From NIOZ-UU13 sp041862635 (GTDB lineage Bacteria > Planctomycetota > Phycisphaerae > Sedimentisphaerales > Anaerobacaceae), in the NCBI GenBank assembly GCA_041862635.1, contig JBGVTO010000337.1, positions 1 to 12,735 of the forward strand: a DNA stretch of 12,735 nucleotides, written 5' to 3'. The translations under genes and the position numbers were made by a program. Position 1 is the first letter of the stretch, and each line of letters begins with the position of its first letter. The notes beneath the pieces are model-generated. The model ran no database searches and was not told where the DNA came from. It was given only the letters and a program-made list of their open reading frames with translations. Of the stretch, positions 12,698 to 12,735 are shown one piece after another.

Positions 12698-12735
12698 ATT
12701 GCCCGTAGGCTTCTTACCGGATATTTTTGGTGACC

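Overview
The window looks like a piece of an environmental, probably Planctomycetota (Phycisphaerae-like) genome, or another member of the PVC group. This is inferred from gene content: Gfo/Idh/MocA oxidoreductases with Tat signals, a GH109-type protein, a DUF1080 protein, a URO-D-like protein, a GH36-clan glycosidase and a Tat-exported creatininase-family protein. No rRNA, tRNA or housekeeping marker is present, so the lineage call is weak.

Layout. (1) 1-340 is non-coding and holds small palindromes and degenerate repeats. (2) 341-3116, minus strand, is an accessory pair: a TPR protein followed by a large FRG-domain protein. (3) 3117-3877 is a 760-base gene-free stretch with palindromes and a strong hairpin next to a repeat-like motif. 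(4) 3878-4272, plus strand, is a compact HicB-HicA toxin-antitoxin module; the 59-residue HicA starts inside the hicB stop codon. (5) 4295-4325 is a hairpin between the converging hicA and glycosidase genes. (6) 4312-11283, minus strand, is a carbohydrate catabolic cluster. In order of transcription it holds a DUF1080 protein, a cytoplasmic-type Gfo/Idh/MocA oxidoreductase, a Tat-exported GH109-like oxidoreductase, a URO-D-like protein and a secreted GH36-clan (alpha-galactosidase-like) glycosidase. The last four are tightly spaced; the first is separated by 174 bases dense in small inverted repeats. (7) 11284-11728 is a divergent intergenic region with candidate promoters both ways, a tandem repeat and a possibly structured leader. 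(8) 11729-12697, plus strand, is a Tat-exported creatininase-family metal hydrolase.

How the genes may work together. DUF1080 proteins are linked to hydrolysis of 3-keto-glycosides, and Gfo/Idh/MocA enzymes oxidise or reduce sugar carbons, including the NAD-dependent GH109 glycosidases. The cluster therefore reads as an oxidative (keto-intermediate) route for cleaving glycosides outside the cytoplasm, with a classical retaining alpha-glycosidase alongside. The URO-D-like protein has the His-x-Cys motif of corrinoid-type methyltransferases but lacks their last cysteine, and its role is open. No transporter, sulfatase or transcription regulator gene lies in the window. The left accessory region (FRG, TPR, HicBA) may be a defence or stress island, but nothing in the sequence proves it.
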